Assembly (NCBI GenBank): GCA_022606425.2
Contig: JAHDVF020000450.1
Coordinates: 62,001-126,000, forward strand
Direction of reading: 5' to 3'
DNA: 64,000 bases
Source of the DNA: Lepidostoma basale
Taxonomy: Eukaryota; Arthropoda; Insecta; Trichoptera; Lepidostomatidae
This document shows, one piece after another, positions 32,801-42,395 of this stretch; the first letter of the stretch is position 1, and every line of letters starts with the position of its first letter. The position numbers were made by a program, and so were the translations under genes. Below the pieces are notes generated by a model, which worked only from the letters and a program-made list of their open reading frames with translations, was not told the DNA's origin and made no database searches.

Positions 32801-35800
32801 TGAAAAAGCCAAAGATATAATTTATAATACGTTCAAAACAGCGAGTAAGTATTTGTCACTTTGATAAAGTTGTAAATATTAGCAAAACAAATTCTACCTT
32901 AACACGAATGAAGGTGAGGGCAGTCTTAGAAAATATTTTTTTTTGGGATGAAGGAAGTAATTTTTTGCTTTTTTTTATTACGAAATATTGAAAACACTTC
33001 AATGGAGGATTACAATTTTTTTATAATATTAGGGTCCATAGGTTTTAAGAAAATCAACTTTAAATTGGCAGTGGAAACTCAATTTACCACATGGCAACGC
33101 GACGGTTAAGCTGGAGAGGGTTCAGAAAAAAATTCTGAGGTATCTCTACATGAGAGAGTATGGTAGTTATCCGTGGCTCTATCCCACGGCATTTCTATTA
33201 GGAATGCTCGGAACCAATTATTTACAGCTTTGAAGAGATGGGTATCTCATTATCCATTTCTTTAAATTAATCAGGGGATATTTCGAGAACTCGGCCGTGC
33301 TAGAGGGTGTTGGTCTTGATAGATTTCTCCGACAGCGACAGAACAGATTGTTTTACCTACCAGCCATCAGAACCAATCTGCCTCTGGTGACACCGGTGGG
33401 AAGAGCAATTAGTCTGCTGACTGCTGTCTCCTCGGAGATCGACGTCTTTCATATTAGTGAAGATACGTTCAGGAGAAAAATACTCTCGACTTTAGAAAGT
33501 ATCTTGTCTTCCTAATGTCAAACCATCTCTAATGCGTTCCTGGTACTATGTTGTGTTTTTATAATATTTTATCTGTACTCAATAGATGCCTTAAACATTT
33601 TCCTGTTTGTAATGTCTTTTGAGTTAATAAACTGATTTTATTTTATTTGATTTGAACACTAATGCCAAACATCTCCCAGAAGTGAATAAACTATACCTGC
33701 TGTGGTCGTTTTCCCTACTCCGCCCTTGCCTGAAGCAACCAGAAGAATGTGTTTCACATCCGGAATGGGAAGTCTCTTGGGTAACCCCTTAGCCATAATC
33801 TCTGCTCGCCGCTTCTCCAAGTGCTCAGTTTTTTTACTGGCAACATTTGAGGCCTGAAAACGAAATTTTTGGTAAAAAAACTTCTGATTTTAAAAAAATG
33901 TTTCATTGTTATAAGAGATTTTTAAGTAACTAGACCAGAGTTTCCCAGAGTTTCAAAACAGCTAAATTTCATGCGCTTTCAATTGTAATGTGCGAAAAAT
34001 TGCAGCACACATGGCAGAATGATTGGAACATCTCCAGTCAGTCCAAAGGGTAAATGTATTCGAAACTTCAGCCCGATGTCCTGTCGACGCCCTGGTATAA
34101 TAAACTAAAATTAAATAAATTTGAAACCAGCTCGATTTGTAGAATGCGCATCACAGAGCATTTGAGATTCTGTCGTAACGGCATCGTCCGCGTAAAGCAG
34201 ACAATTTACAGACAGATCACTCATCTTAGCACCAGCATTTATACCTTTAAGTTCTTTCATCTTTTTCTTCTTTTTGTCCTGTCACACCTCCGTGGTGCAT
34301 AGGGCCTCAAGGAATCTTCTCCACCCGACTCAATCGCATGCCTGATGCTTAACATCATCCCAAGTGAGGCCTGCCGCCTTAACCTCGTCCTGCAGGGCTC
34401 TTCTCCAGGTGGCTCTAGGTCTGCCTCGCTTTCTCTTTCCCCCCATAGGGGACCAGTCTAGTGCGCCCTGAGCGATGCAGGCTGAGTTCCGTCTCAGAGT
34501 GTGACCGATCCACTGCCATTTGCGCCTAGCGACTTGTTCTCTAATTGGCTTTTCACCTGCCATGGTCCAGAGAACGGCATTTGAGACTGTTTGGGGCCAA
34601 TAGATTTAGAATATTGAGCGAAGGCACCTATTTATTAACACCTGGAGTTTACCAATAACGTCAGCGGGAAAATTCCAAGTCTCACATCCGTACAGCAGTA
34701 CGCTTTTAACGCTACTGCTGAATACTTGGAGCTTGAGCTTTCTCGAAATGATACCGGAGCGCCATACAGGGCGAAGCTTAGTTCTTTCATACACTAGTCC
34801 ATATACAGATTGAACTTCAATTCAACAAGAACAATATTATTTTTATTATATTTTGCATTCAACAGTTCAACTGTTCTCATATTTTTCTGTCTTCTTGATC
34901 AGCTTCAGGAGCTCCGGTTACTTCATAACATATTTGTGAAGCGAGCATTTATTCCAAATAGGACATTTCTGGACCAACTGGGACAGAGTTTCTAAACCGG
35001 ATACATGTGTTGTCAAGGATGTATGAGGCATGCAAAAAGAGTGACTTGGTGATGAATGTGTCTAAATCTAAAGTGATGCTTTTTGAGAAAGAATAATGTA
35101 TGACGATTTGTGATATAAGTGCGATGGGCGAGAAATTGGAGCAAGATACCGAATTTACATATCTGGGAAGCATGTTTACAAGAGACGGAAAAATGGAGAA
35201 ACACATCGAAAGAAGGGTTGGTGCTGGGAATAAAATAAATGGCGCACTCAAAGTCATTACTGCAAATAGAAATATATCCACAGAAGCAAAGATGGCAGTA
35301 CACAATGGAGTTCTAGTGCCAACCCTCATGAATGGAAGTGAAGCTTGGAGCTGGCAAAAGAAGGATGAAAGCAGGATAAACGCCGTAGAAACGCGATCAC
35401 TAAGAAGAATGTGCGGGAAAACGTTGTATGATAGAATACCGAATGACGAAATAAGAAAGAAATGTAAGGCAGATGACTGCATCATGGATAAAATTAAAAA
35501 AGGATCCCTGAGATGGTTTGGACATATGGAACGAATGGATGAGAGTAGATTGGTTAAAATGTTGTACACAAGCAGCGCGAGTGGGAAAAGAAGCCGAGGA
35601 CGACCGAGGAAAACATGGCATGACCAAATTAATCAATTACTAAAAGGCGGCCACATTCGAATGCATGGTACGATGTATGAATGTAGAGGAAGCCCGAGAG
35701 GTGTGCCAGGGCAGAGCATTGTGGCGATCCATCCTCTCTGCCTACCCCTCCGGAGATATGGCGTGATGGTTAGTTAGTTAGTTAGTTAGACATGTCCCGG

Positions 35801-36286
35801 TGTACCGGGACGTATGGCAACCCTACTCTACGTCGATACGCAATAAATATTTATTATGTCAATAAAAATATTCATTGAAATTATTTTATTTTATGATGTG
35901 AACTGTTTAGTCATCAATTTGAAATATTTCCAAGTGTAAAATACATAATCCGACTGCGCCAAAATAAATTTTGTAAAATATTTTAAAAATACGTATTTTT
36001 CAAAATAAAAATATAAAATTAATCCTTGATTTTATTAACAACATTCAATGCTGATAAATACTCAAATTATTTCACATTTATGACATAAATTGTACGTTCA
36101 TAAGCTATGTAGCTACTGCATTAGTAATATAAAATAATAGAAAATTAAACTTGTATCGATAACGAGAATTATAATTATATACATATCAATAAAAGTAAGC
36201 GAGATAATACTTACATGTCTAATGGATTGAAAGTTGTTGCATAAAAATATTGATAAAAGTTTTTGATTTACGATTTTTATACTCAT
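26520..36286 (-). CDS. NUBPL: NUBPL/Ind1 mitochondrial Fe-S assembly P-loop NTPase (gene span, 5 exons)
   Basis: Exons 36286-36215, 33853-33697, 30807-30642, 29468-29284 and 26887-26520 join in frame to 315 residues (human NUBPL is 319). The N-terminus, [20 protein letters not shown], is a plausible mitochondrial presequence. [12 protein letters not shown] precedes the deviant Walker [11 protein letters not shown] (65-74). [10 protein letters not shown] (96-105) and [10 protein letters not shown] (172-181) are the Mrp/NBP35 switch and Walker B segments. The CTSC pair (C235, C238) is the CxxC that bridges a 4Fe-4S cluster in a dimer. NUBPL delivers Fe-S clusters to respiratory complex I in the mitochondrial matrix. 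All introns are GT-AG and filled with retroelements. The gene is convergent with CISD3. Confidence 0.94.
26940..27430 (-). mobile_element. RTE E fragment in NUBPL intron 4
   Basis: The minus strand has [39 protein letters not shown] and, further 3', [21 protein letters not shown] sequence. The 3' end lies near 26960 (CTTCTTCTTCTTG). Confidence 0.75.
27465..28055 (+). mobile_element. RTE E fragment in NUBPL intron 4
   Basis: [40 protein letters not shown] and [18 protein letters not shown] are open at 27675-28028. It ends in AAGAGGAAGAAGAAGAACTT. A homologue on the opposite strand sits at 26940-27430. Confidence 0.75.
28064..28570 (-). mobile_element. LINE A relative (A-prime) in NUBPL intron 4
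   Basis: TAACTAACTAACCATCACGCC at the left is the tail. The reverse complement then gives [20 protein letters not shown] and [20 protein letters not shown] near the 5' end of the fragment. Confidence 0.75.
28599..28620. repeat. (GT)n microsatellite
   Basis: About ten uninterrupted GT repeats at the junction of two LINE copies. Confidence 0.9.
28625..29115 (-). mobile_element. RTE D fragment in NUBPL intron 4
   Basis: The minus strand reads [40 protein letters not shown] and [20 protein letters not shown]. It is very close to the plus-strand copy at 25331-25846, with only scattered differences, so both are fairly recent. Confidence 0.8.
29284..29468 (-). CDS. NUBPL: NUBPL exon 4 (Walker B / DTPPGTGD)
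   Basis: The acceptor TTTCTGTTTAG precedes CATGTCGATGG; the Cys codon is split with exon 3 (TG|C). It encodes [20 protein letters not shown] and [20 protein letters not shown]. The donor is AGCG|GTAATT. Confidence 0.93.
29485..29636. repeat. 20-bp tandem repeat
   Basis: About seven units of a 20-bp motif near ACACTACATTCAAGAAATA run through this block. One more unit continues at 30245-30275, on the other side of the inserted LTR-like sequence. Confidence 0.8.
29637..30244 (+). mobile_element. Probable solo LTR
   Basis: The 608-bp insert begins TGTAGGTTATTG, contains TATAAAAG at 29889-29896 and AATAAA at 30197-30202, and is flanked by ACATT on both sides (29632-29636 and 30245-30249), a 5-bp duplication. 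It splits the 20-bp tandem array. Promoter, polyadenylation signal and duplication fit a solo LTR; the right end, CCCCCAA, is not the usual CA. It has no coding capacity. Confidence 0.7.
30290..30465 (+). mobile_element. LINE A-prime 3' fragment
   Basis: GGCCGTGTTCGAAGTCAGAA and GTCACGCTGTATGAATGTAG, ending CTCTGCCTACCCCACCGGAG, match the 3' coding end of the A-prime subfamily. Confidence 0.6.
30642..30807 (-). CDS. NUBPL: NUBPL exon 3 (switch region)
   Basis: The acceptor ATTAATTGTAG precedes TGAACCTCGC; the Val codon is split with exon 2 (G|TG). It encodes [31 protein letters not shown] and [15 protein letters not shown]. The donor is AAATG|GTAATA. Confidence 0.92.
30970..31690 (-). mobile_element. 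LINE A fragment in NUBPL intron 2
   Basis: The minus strand includes [40 protein letters not shown] and [19 protein letters not shown] sequence, ending at the AACAAACAAACCATCACGCC tail side. A deletion near 31570 removes the start of the post-RT region. Confidence 0.75.
31740..32060 (+). pseudogene. pogo/Tigger transposase N-terminal relic
   Basis: [13 protein letters not shown], stop codons, then [20 protein letters not shown] and [15 protein letters not shown] form the N-terminal CENP-B/Jerky-type helix-turn-helix of pogo/Tigger transposases. Stops after SIEQ and loss of the rest make it a relic. It runs straight into an R1 repeat copy. Confidence 0.75.
32055..32245 (+). repeat. Dispersed repeat R1, copy 2 (partial)
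   Basis: ATCTCAATAGAGACGAAGAT, ACTTATGACCTGTCAATGGT and TTAAGCGCACGCTTTATGTA match 62950-63110. Confidence 0.65.
32323..33105 (+). mobile_element. TTAA-flanked non-coding element (piggyBac- or Kolobok-like)
   Basis: The 783-bp element is bordered by TTAA at 32319-32322 and 33106-33109. It starts CCCTTAACGTACCGTGTTCA and ends CACATGGCAACGCGACGG. It is the monomer of the inverted pair at 8122-9678. No transposase frame. Confidence 0.8.
33109..33660 (+). mobile_element. LINE B fragment in NUBPL intron 1/2 region
   Basis: [22 protein letters not shown] sequence, then [40 protein letters not shown] and a stop, then the full 3' end with a TTTATTTGATTTGAA tail. It is one of the better LINE B copies, still with a frameshift near 33240. 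Confidence 0.75.
33697..33853 (-). CDS. NUBPL: NUBPL exon 2 (Walker A)
   Basis: The acceptor CGTTTTCAG precedes GCC TCA AAT. It encodes [19 protein letters not shown] and [18 protein letters not shown] with the deviant P-loop (two lysines). The donor is AGCAG|GTATAG. Confidence 0.94.
33860..34165. other. NUBPL intron 1, no recognised feature
   Basis: No recognisable repeat or coding sequence. Confidence 0.3.
34168..34820 (-). mobile_element. LINE A fragment with YADD box, split by LINE I
   Basis: Left part 34168-34260 reads on the minus strand as [20 protein letters not shown] then LYADDAV. Right part 34780-34820 continues upstream with the MDKCMKE region. The two pieces are separated by LINE I. 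Confidence 0.75.
34261..34779 (-). mobile_element. LINE I fragment with 11-bp target duplication
   Basis: Minus-strand peptides: [59 protein letters not shown] and [20 protein letters not shown]. The insertion is flanked by AGTTCTTTCAT at 34250-34260 and 34780-34790. A homologous copy is at 60180-60640. Confidence 0.85.
34995..35800 (+). mobile_element. LINE A fragment, longest open C-terminus
   Basis: A 225-residue frame at 35100-35777 runs from [20 protein letters not shown] through [40 protein letters not shown] and [20 protein letters not shown], almost to the family's end. The tail is (TTAG)n at 35769-35789. The RT motif region is truncated. Confidence 0.8.
35801..36214. other. NUBPL intron 1, AT-rich
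   Basis: No recognised repeat. Confidence 0.3.
36215..36286 (-). CDS. NUBPL: NUBPL exon 1 (presequence)
   Basis: Twenty-four codons, [20 protein letters not shown] then SIRH, end at a consensus donor CAT|GTAAGT in phase 0. That matches the phase-0 start of exon 2. The basic, hydrophobic, acid-free composition fits a mitochondrial presequence. A short exon inferred from splice and composition logic. Confidence 0.78.
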
Positions 36287-36289
36287 TAT

Positions 36290-36600
36290 TAGAATATAAA
36301 TTGAATGAATTTGTTATCAATGTTTTGAATAAAATATAACAACTTGTTTTGTAGTTGCCGATGCAATTCTTTCCAAGAACTGTCACTGTCAGTGTTATCT
36401 ATGGTAAAAAAAAACTTTATATAGGAATTTGTGTCGTACTGCCTCCAGACTCGAAGAATGCGTAGTGTCGGCAAGCTACCACATGTGAGGTTATTAAGAG
36501 TAAACTATGGCCACACCGGAGTACCTGGGTAGGCGCGAAGACACAGTTCGTTTGTGATCACGCCCTGTGGCGCGAACCCTATAGTTTGGCCGGTCTCTTT
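36290..36600 (-). promoter_or_regulatory. NUBPL upstream region
   Basis: The AT-rich sequence immediately upstream of the NUBPL start has no recognised core promoter motif. Function is inferred from position. Confidence 0.3.
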
Positions 36601-37095
36601 GTTAGGAGCTATTTGTCGTCACGGGGTGAAAAATATTAATTTAATCGAATTCTTCCCCGATCTCGCAATGTCAACATTGTGTAATTTGAGATATGTTCCG
36701 GGATGTATTATGATTTGAGATTGAAACCAATATTTACTATTCAAAATTACCTTTAATTAAACAAACATACAATACAAAAGAAAAAGCAAGATTTCTTCTT
36801 CAGATTATCGCCGAGCCAGGGAGATGTCGTCTAACCGGAGTCCGGAGTGTAACTCTCGCGGCTTCGCTCCACACAGCCCACCTAGTTGAAAATCCGCAGG
36901 GTGGGGGGTTGAGATCACGCCCCCCACTCACAAAATTGTCACTATTATTGTTTTTCATAGTCTTATCACTAATTAAAATTAAACTTAACTAAGATTAAAC
37001 AAGCCTCCAGAGAGAAAACGTGTTTTCTGCCATGTAAAAGTTGTTTAGTGCAATCTCATTGAGTATGCCATGAAATATGGCTATATCAATTTAGT
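36600..37095 (-). repeat. Repeat G, copy 2 (inverted)
   Basis: The reverse complement of AGCCTCCAGAGAGAAAACGT and CCATGAAATATGGCTATATC matches the start of repeat G at 9683 and 40005. The GC-rich middle differs from copy 1. Confidence 0.6.
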
Positions 37096-37211
37096 ACGCC
37101 ATATATGTTGGTTTCCCAGGTGTCACCCTAGCCTCCGACCCTAGCACTTCGATGTGGCCGTACCTAAATAGTCGAGGCTTGCGAAAGTTTGCCGTTGCTT
37201 CCCGCCCTTAA

Positions 37212-37687
37212 GGTGGTGATAGACGTACGAACTTAAAGTCTGCGGTTTTTAAGATCGCGAACTTACTTGACTCGACGTCGGCGATACACGCGCCAACTTA
37301 GGTGATAGACGTACGAACTTAAAGTCTGCGGTTTTTAAGATCGCGAACTTACTTGACTCGACGTCGGCGATACACGCGCCAACTTACTCATACCGTATCG
37401 CGATGTCGTCCACTGAAGAAGCTTTGTGTTATTTAGGAATTATATCGTATTACATTTCAAAAACTAAAAACAATAGACGAAGGCGAAAGAAACAAAATGG
37501 CGGCTCGCGGCTCGCAGTGCTGCCACACGTACGAGCCAAGACGAGCTACGAGTAAGATTTCAAACCGGTTGGATCGCCGACGAACTTACTCGGCGGTTTT
37601 AAAGTACGCGTACTTACGGTGACACACGAGCGAAAAAGGTCGTCGAGCCATAAGTACGCGTACTTGCTCGCCCGTCTATCACCCACT
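37212..37687. mobile_element. TTAA-flanked MITE with internal 86-bp tandem duplication
   Basis: The ends GGTGGTGATAGACG and (complement) AGTGGGTGATAGACG are inverted repeats. TTAA lies at 37208-37211 and 37688-37691. Inside, 37215-37300 is repeated perfectly at 37301-37386. No coding capacity. Confidence 0.75.
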
Positions 37688-38159
37688 TTAAGTATTACTA
37701 TGCTCTTGAATGTTTTCTTCAACCGATAGTGCACTCCAAACAAATATTGGCGCCACAGTTCCATTACTGTTGTTGAGCGAAATCGCTGTTTCGGCTTAAG
37801 GTAGCCCGTCCCCCGCTCTGTGTTTCAGTGAACGTCGACGTGTGCGGATGTCTTACTTTGTTCTGTGTGATTTTAAGTGCTTTTTAGGAATGGATTGTTA
37901 AACTAGAGGTAACTATTGATTAATTGTATTATTATAATCCAGCAAAATACTTGTAAAGGCTCCGGGATACTGTTTTAAAGAACATCATTTTGAAAACCAC
38001 AAAAAAACGCATAAATTGACTTTGGATAGTCTTAAAGTCTAGAGTCACGCCGGGTCACGTCATGATTTAGGTCTTAAAATATTTTCGCATCATATTAGTT
38101 TGTTGAGAACATAGTCGTTTTTTGCTATTATGTGCTAGAATAAAGATTTATATATTTTT

Positions 38160-39590
38160 TATTTATAGGTGCCCGGATTTCGCGAAAGTCATTATTTGAA
38201 TTTTGGCGTTCTACCCCGTTCAAATGCAAATTAAACGAAGTTATAATGTTTGCAAAGTCAAGATTTGTTAATTTCGTACTCAAACAAGATTAAGAGAAGC
38301 CCTTAAAGATCTTTCTGAAAAGGGAATGCGAAAAGATTCGTTCGAAATGGCTTCGTAAAAATAGACAATTACATTTATTTTTAAGTGCACACGAGGATTG
38401 GTTAAATGATGAAATTGTATTTAATATGTTCTGCGAACCGCTCCCGAAACCGAATCCCAGTGTTGGCAGATCAAAAAAAAGGTTTTGAAGATAGTTGCAC
38501 TAAATCGAAACAGCGCAAAATTCAGCATTTATTGAAAGAATATAACGATGCACAGCTATCTTTTGCTGCCCAATTAAGTGTGCGAGGCAGTGGTAAACGA
38601 GACGCTGCTAATTTAATACAGGAGGTGTCTATAGCTTCCAAGACGAGCTACCGAGTATAAAAACGCTAGAAGAAGAATTACCATAAACAAAGAACAACGT
38701 CCATACACCCCGGAGGAAGCGTTGGAATTTCACTGTGCAGATGTACAAAAATATTCAACAAGAGTCGAATGAAAGAGGTTTCCGTCTATACCCATGATAC
38801 GATCATTTAGTTAAAGTGAAAGAGCAGAGTTACCCTCCCGTCAAAAAACTAAAAAAACGTCGAATTCAACCACAATCGTAAGAGAACCTGATGAAAACAT
38901 GTACAGGTTTGGGATATCAAGCTTGCATGCTTATATCCGCACAATAGAATGCCTGCTAAATATTACTAATAGAATGGAAATAGCTTAGTGGCAAGTTAGG
39001 GGAGAGAAAAATAAAGAAATTTAAAAAAAAGAAGGATATGATAAAAGGTCAATTCAAAGAAGTTGGTCTCATTATAGACAAAATTAAACCAGGTTTCGGT
39101 ACAAGTAACGATGGCAACACCGCAAGAGCGTTTTTTCGCAATTATAAAACCGGTATTGAAGAAAATTGTATTTATCGTCTCAGTACTATTCTTGCAGCAA
39201 TGGCGTCTGGCTATTAAATTGACTCGGATAAATTTAAACAATATTGTTTGGAAACTCGGGAGTTATATCTTACTCTGTACCCATGGTATAACATGCCAGC
39301 TACATTACATAAGATCCTGGTACATGGAGCAGAAATTATAAGACATTCTATCATACCAATAGGTCAAATGTCCGAAGAGGTTTCTGAGGCAAAAAACAAA
39401 GAAATTAGGAAGGTAAGATTAGGTCACACATTAAAAACATCTCGTGTACGCACAAACTATGACTTAATTAATGTCGTCCGATCCATACATTTCACTGTTG
39501 CGGAAACTACCAAAAAAGAATACAATAAAACATCATACAGATTTAAAATCATTGTTAAAGTCAAATTAAATTATATTTAATCAAGAAATT
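38160..39590 (+). pseudogene. Transib (RAG1-like) transposase relic
   Basis: Pieces in order across several frames: LREALKDLSEKGMRKDSFEM; CTKSKQRKIQHLLKEYNDAQ with AAQLSVRGSGKRDAANLI; TPEEALEFHCADVQKYSTRV; FGISSLHAYIRTIECLLNI; KPGFGTSNDGNTARAFF; LYPWYNMPATLHKILVHGAE; PIGQMSEEVSEAKNKEIRKV. The NDGNTAR and HKxxxHGAExI...EExxEARNKxxRK blocks correspond to the RAG1 core MNGNFAR and HKTLAHVPEII...EGNESGNKxxRR. Numerous stops and frameshifts. No CACWATG-type terminal repeats were found. Confidence 0.7.
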
Positions 39591-39699
39591 TTTGTTTTAT
39601 TTACTTCCATGTCTCTAAATTGCCATGAAAGATAATTTAAAATCATGCGGCTTTGATTCTGAATTTTGTCCAGCTAGATTGGTCAAATCGTACACTGTG

Positions 39700-39750
39700 T
39701 GCCGTCTCGAAATTATTTACTAAACAGTGATTTCGAGACGGCACAAATCA
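39700..39750. repeat. Short perfect-armed hairpin
   Basis: GTGCCGTCTCGAAATTA and its near-complement TGATTTCGAGACGGCAC enclose a short loop. Confidence 0.7.
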
Positions 39751-40004
39751 ACAAGATCTTACGATACATATTAAATTTGTACGTCATCCAGACGCTTGTC
39801 GAATTCTTGCTATATAACTTATTTTACAGGTCCACATGACGCTTTCAAACCACCACATCTTCCCAAAAAACTCTGCTCTACCTTCCGACAAAATTCAACA
39901 ACGAAAATCGCCACATATGTGGGGGCAATATACCCAATGAAAAATTTCGACCACTGTTTTCTATCTTTGTAAATTTAGTTTTTATTATTTTACTTTCTTT
40001 CACT

Positions 40005-41015
40005 TGATATAGCCATGTTTCATGGCATACTCGGTAAGATTGCACTAAACAATTTTTATATGGCAGAAAATACGTTTTCTCTCTGGAGGCTTGTTTAATC
40101 TTAGTTTAGTTTAATTGTAATTAGTGATAAGACAATGAAAAACAATAATAGTGAATAGAAAAAACAATAATAGTGATAGTGACAATTTTGTGAGTGAAAA
40201 AAAAAGGCTTTCTGCCCCGGTATTGCCATTAAGTTTAAGTGCTGCCGACCGGATATGGCGAGCGACAACACGCGCGGCCATGTTTTGACAACGAAAACTG
40301 AAGATCATAAACAGAACGCGGGACTTGGAAATCAGACTCCAGAGGAGGCGGACGTGCGGCTCCCCAGCGCCCGCTGGTCGCCGGCGCGGCGCGCCGGCCA
40401 AAGGGCATTCCCGCCTCGCACGTCCCTCGAGGTGCCGGCAACAACAACAACAAACCATCACGCCGTTTCCCCGCAGGGGTAGACAGAGAGAATGGACCGC
40501 CACACTACTCTATCCTGGCACACCTCTCTAGCTTCCTCCACATTCATACATCGAGTCATACACGCACGTCGATTCTTCCGGCTTCTGACATGACGAACCT
40601 TTAATATTTGATTAATTTGGTCATGTCATGTTTTCCTCGGTCTACCTCGACTCCTTACTCCATTTACATCGTTAACGTATACTTTTTTTAACCATTATTT
40701 CTTCACCCATGCGCTCCATTCATCCCAGGTGCCGGCTGCCTCAGATTATCATCATTGGGGCCTGATGCTGGCCACTGCTGTCTCAGCGAAGGAGACCAAA
40801 CCGCCTTTCGCTTCCATGCTCTTCCCCATCGTCCGCCTCGCACGTCCCTCGTGATGAGGACGCCATTAGCGGCCAACTCGCCACCACGCCGACTTCGCAG
40901 ATCACCGTCCTCGTGCACCACGACAGCGTCGTCAGTGACTCGCTAGTTTTAATTCGTTGGCCAACGAATAGCATGTAAGTCCTCTTTAGTTCTTAAGTAA
41001 TCTTTCTTTTTCTTT
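40005..41015 (+). repeat. Repeat G, copy 3, with nested LINE A
   Basis: It runs from TTGATATAGCCATGTTTCAT to TTCGTTGGCCAACGAATAGC and CCTCTTTAGTTCTTAAGTAA. It is interrupted at 40440-40727 by a minus-strand LINE A. Its GC-rich middle (40240-40440, 40728-40930) has open frames on both strands, but none resembles a known protein. Confidence 0.6.
40441..40727 (-). mobile_element. LINE A 3' fragment with target duplication
   Basis: The (CAA)n at the left is the (TTG)n tail in reverse, followed by AACCATCACGCCGTTTCCCC. The 5' truncation is at 40727. AGGTGCCGG occurs just left (40432-40440) and right of the insert, a 9- to 10-bp target duplication inside repeat G. Confidence 0.85.
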
Positions 41016-41360
41016 TGTTGTGTCGTGAATGAGAAGGGAGAAGCCACGAGATACATCATGTTGAGCATTTAATCTCCGAACAAAAAAACCTGTGCGATGG
41101 AATAGCCTTATCCATTGATCATCAATCGCCAAAACCAGCAAAATAATTATCACATTAGTATCTTATTTTATAAATTGTTTAGTGCATTTCATTATATGTT
41201 TTAGTGATATATTATTGAATTGGTTTGTTAATTAATATATATCCAAATTCACGAAATAATTGATTCAGGGTATTGATAAAGGATAATAGAAAAAGTTATT
41301 AAAAGTGTATTATGTATTCAGGATTCTTCTTCATATTATTTTTGTGGAATCGAGGAATAC
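41016..41360. other. AT-rich, no recognised feature
   Basis: No recognised gene or repeat. A short LINE piece related to 12966-13060 follows at 41360-41455 on the minus strand. Confidence 0.3.
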
Positions 41361-41654
41361 CTTATTCTTCTTCTGGTGCTATGTCAAGTCTCCCCAACGT
41401 TGGCGATCACTGCAACAAAAGCATCTCGGTCCTGGGTTACTTAGAACAGGTTTTCAGATATAACTAAGATATAATTAATAATAATCAAAATATACATCTG
41501 ATTAATTAATAAAAACGGTGGATACGCGGGACATAAATTAAATAGACATTATGTGCACCATCTAAAATGAACATTTTGTGTTAAATTATTTTTATTTTGT
41601 TATTTTATTTTATATCATTGTATTTTAGGTATATTATTTGTTTTAGATTTATTT

Positions 41655-41855
41655 TGTGGCTGTTCGACGATCGAAGTGTGCGCGGGAGATGCCTATTGGT
41701 GGCGAAAAGGTTCGCAACCCATCACACCGCGTCTCTCGCGGGGCGAAAAGAGAAGGATGGAGTGCCGCAAGAGTAAAAGTGTGACAGTCCATTCTTTCTG
41801 CCTACCCTTTCGGGGAGACGGCGTGATGGTTAGTTAGTTAGTTAGTTAGTTACTA
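41655..41855 (+). mobile_element. SINE 2, a LINE A-tailed short element, copy 1
   Basis: A unique head (GATCGAAGTGTGCGCGGGAG, TGCCTATTGGTGGCG, then GGTTCGCAACC, a good box B match) continues through GCGAAAAGAGAAGGATGGAG into the exact LINE A 3' end, TTTCTGCCTACCC...GGCGTGATGG and (TTAG)n. A second copy of the same junction, inverted, is at 47211-47400. A shared head joined at the same point to a LINE tail in two places defines a SINE-like unit. Confidence 0.7.
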
Positions 41856-42042
41856 AGACCTGAGATTATCTTTCATTCTATTCCCTAATTGTTGGGATTT
41901 TATTTAATGAAACGTATTCATCAATCTACAACAGGCTTCTTCAACATTTAATTGACTTCAGAAACTTTATTTTTATACAACAGGTCGTTTGAATATAATT
42001 TCTCTATAAGAATTGTTTTTTTAGCTAATCTATCGCCAATTT

Positions 42043-42264
42043 AAGGCAGAAACATATTATTAACACGCGACGTGGCGTGTTTACTCCCACCATCGGCAAC
42101 ACGTCGATCTAGCTCGTCTGGATCGGGTGGCGTGTGCTCGCATGGCGTCGCGTCGGGTGTTCGTAGTGTGATTCTGTTCATAGAAAACAATACAATTTGA
42201 TTCGAATCAACACGCATCACGTGGCATCGGGTGGCGTGGCGTGTTAATAGTATGTTTCTGCCTT
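42043..42264. mobile_element. MITE F, copy 3
   Basis: AAGGCAGAAACATATTATTA to TAGTATGTTTCTGCCTT, same orientation as copy 1 and nearly identical to it. Confidence 0.85.
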
Positions 42265-42265
42265 T

Positions 42266-42395
42266 TTTATCACGTGAATTCTACATCAGAGCAAAGATAG
42301 TGTGACAATCACACTACCATCGCAGTGAAACGAACCTGAGACCTTCGTTATGGCAGTTAGAGTTCTTACCATTTTGCCACGAAGAACTTGTGATA
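42266..42395 (-). mobile_element. SINE 1 fragment
   Basis: TCACGTGAATTCTACATCAG through AACCTGAGACCTTCGTTATG is the reverse complement of SINE 1 (compare 46155-46276), with a degraded box B. Confidence 0.65.

Noticed and set aside
35100..35777. 225-residue open frame as a host gene
   Set aside because: It is the C-terminal part of LINE A with its 3' tail; many collinear copies occur in the window.
38406..39580. Two moderate open frames considered as exons of a host gene
   Set aside because: The intervening sequence carries further Transib-type coding pieces in other frames with stops, which fits a decayed transposase better than spliced exons.
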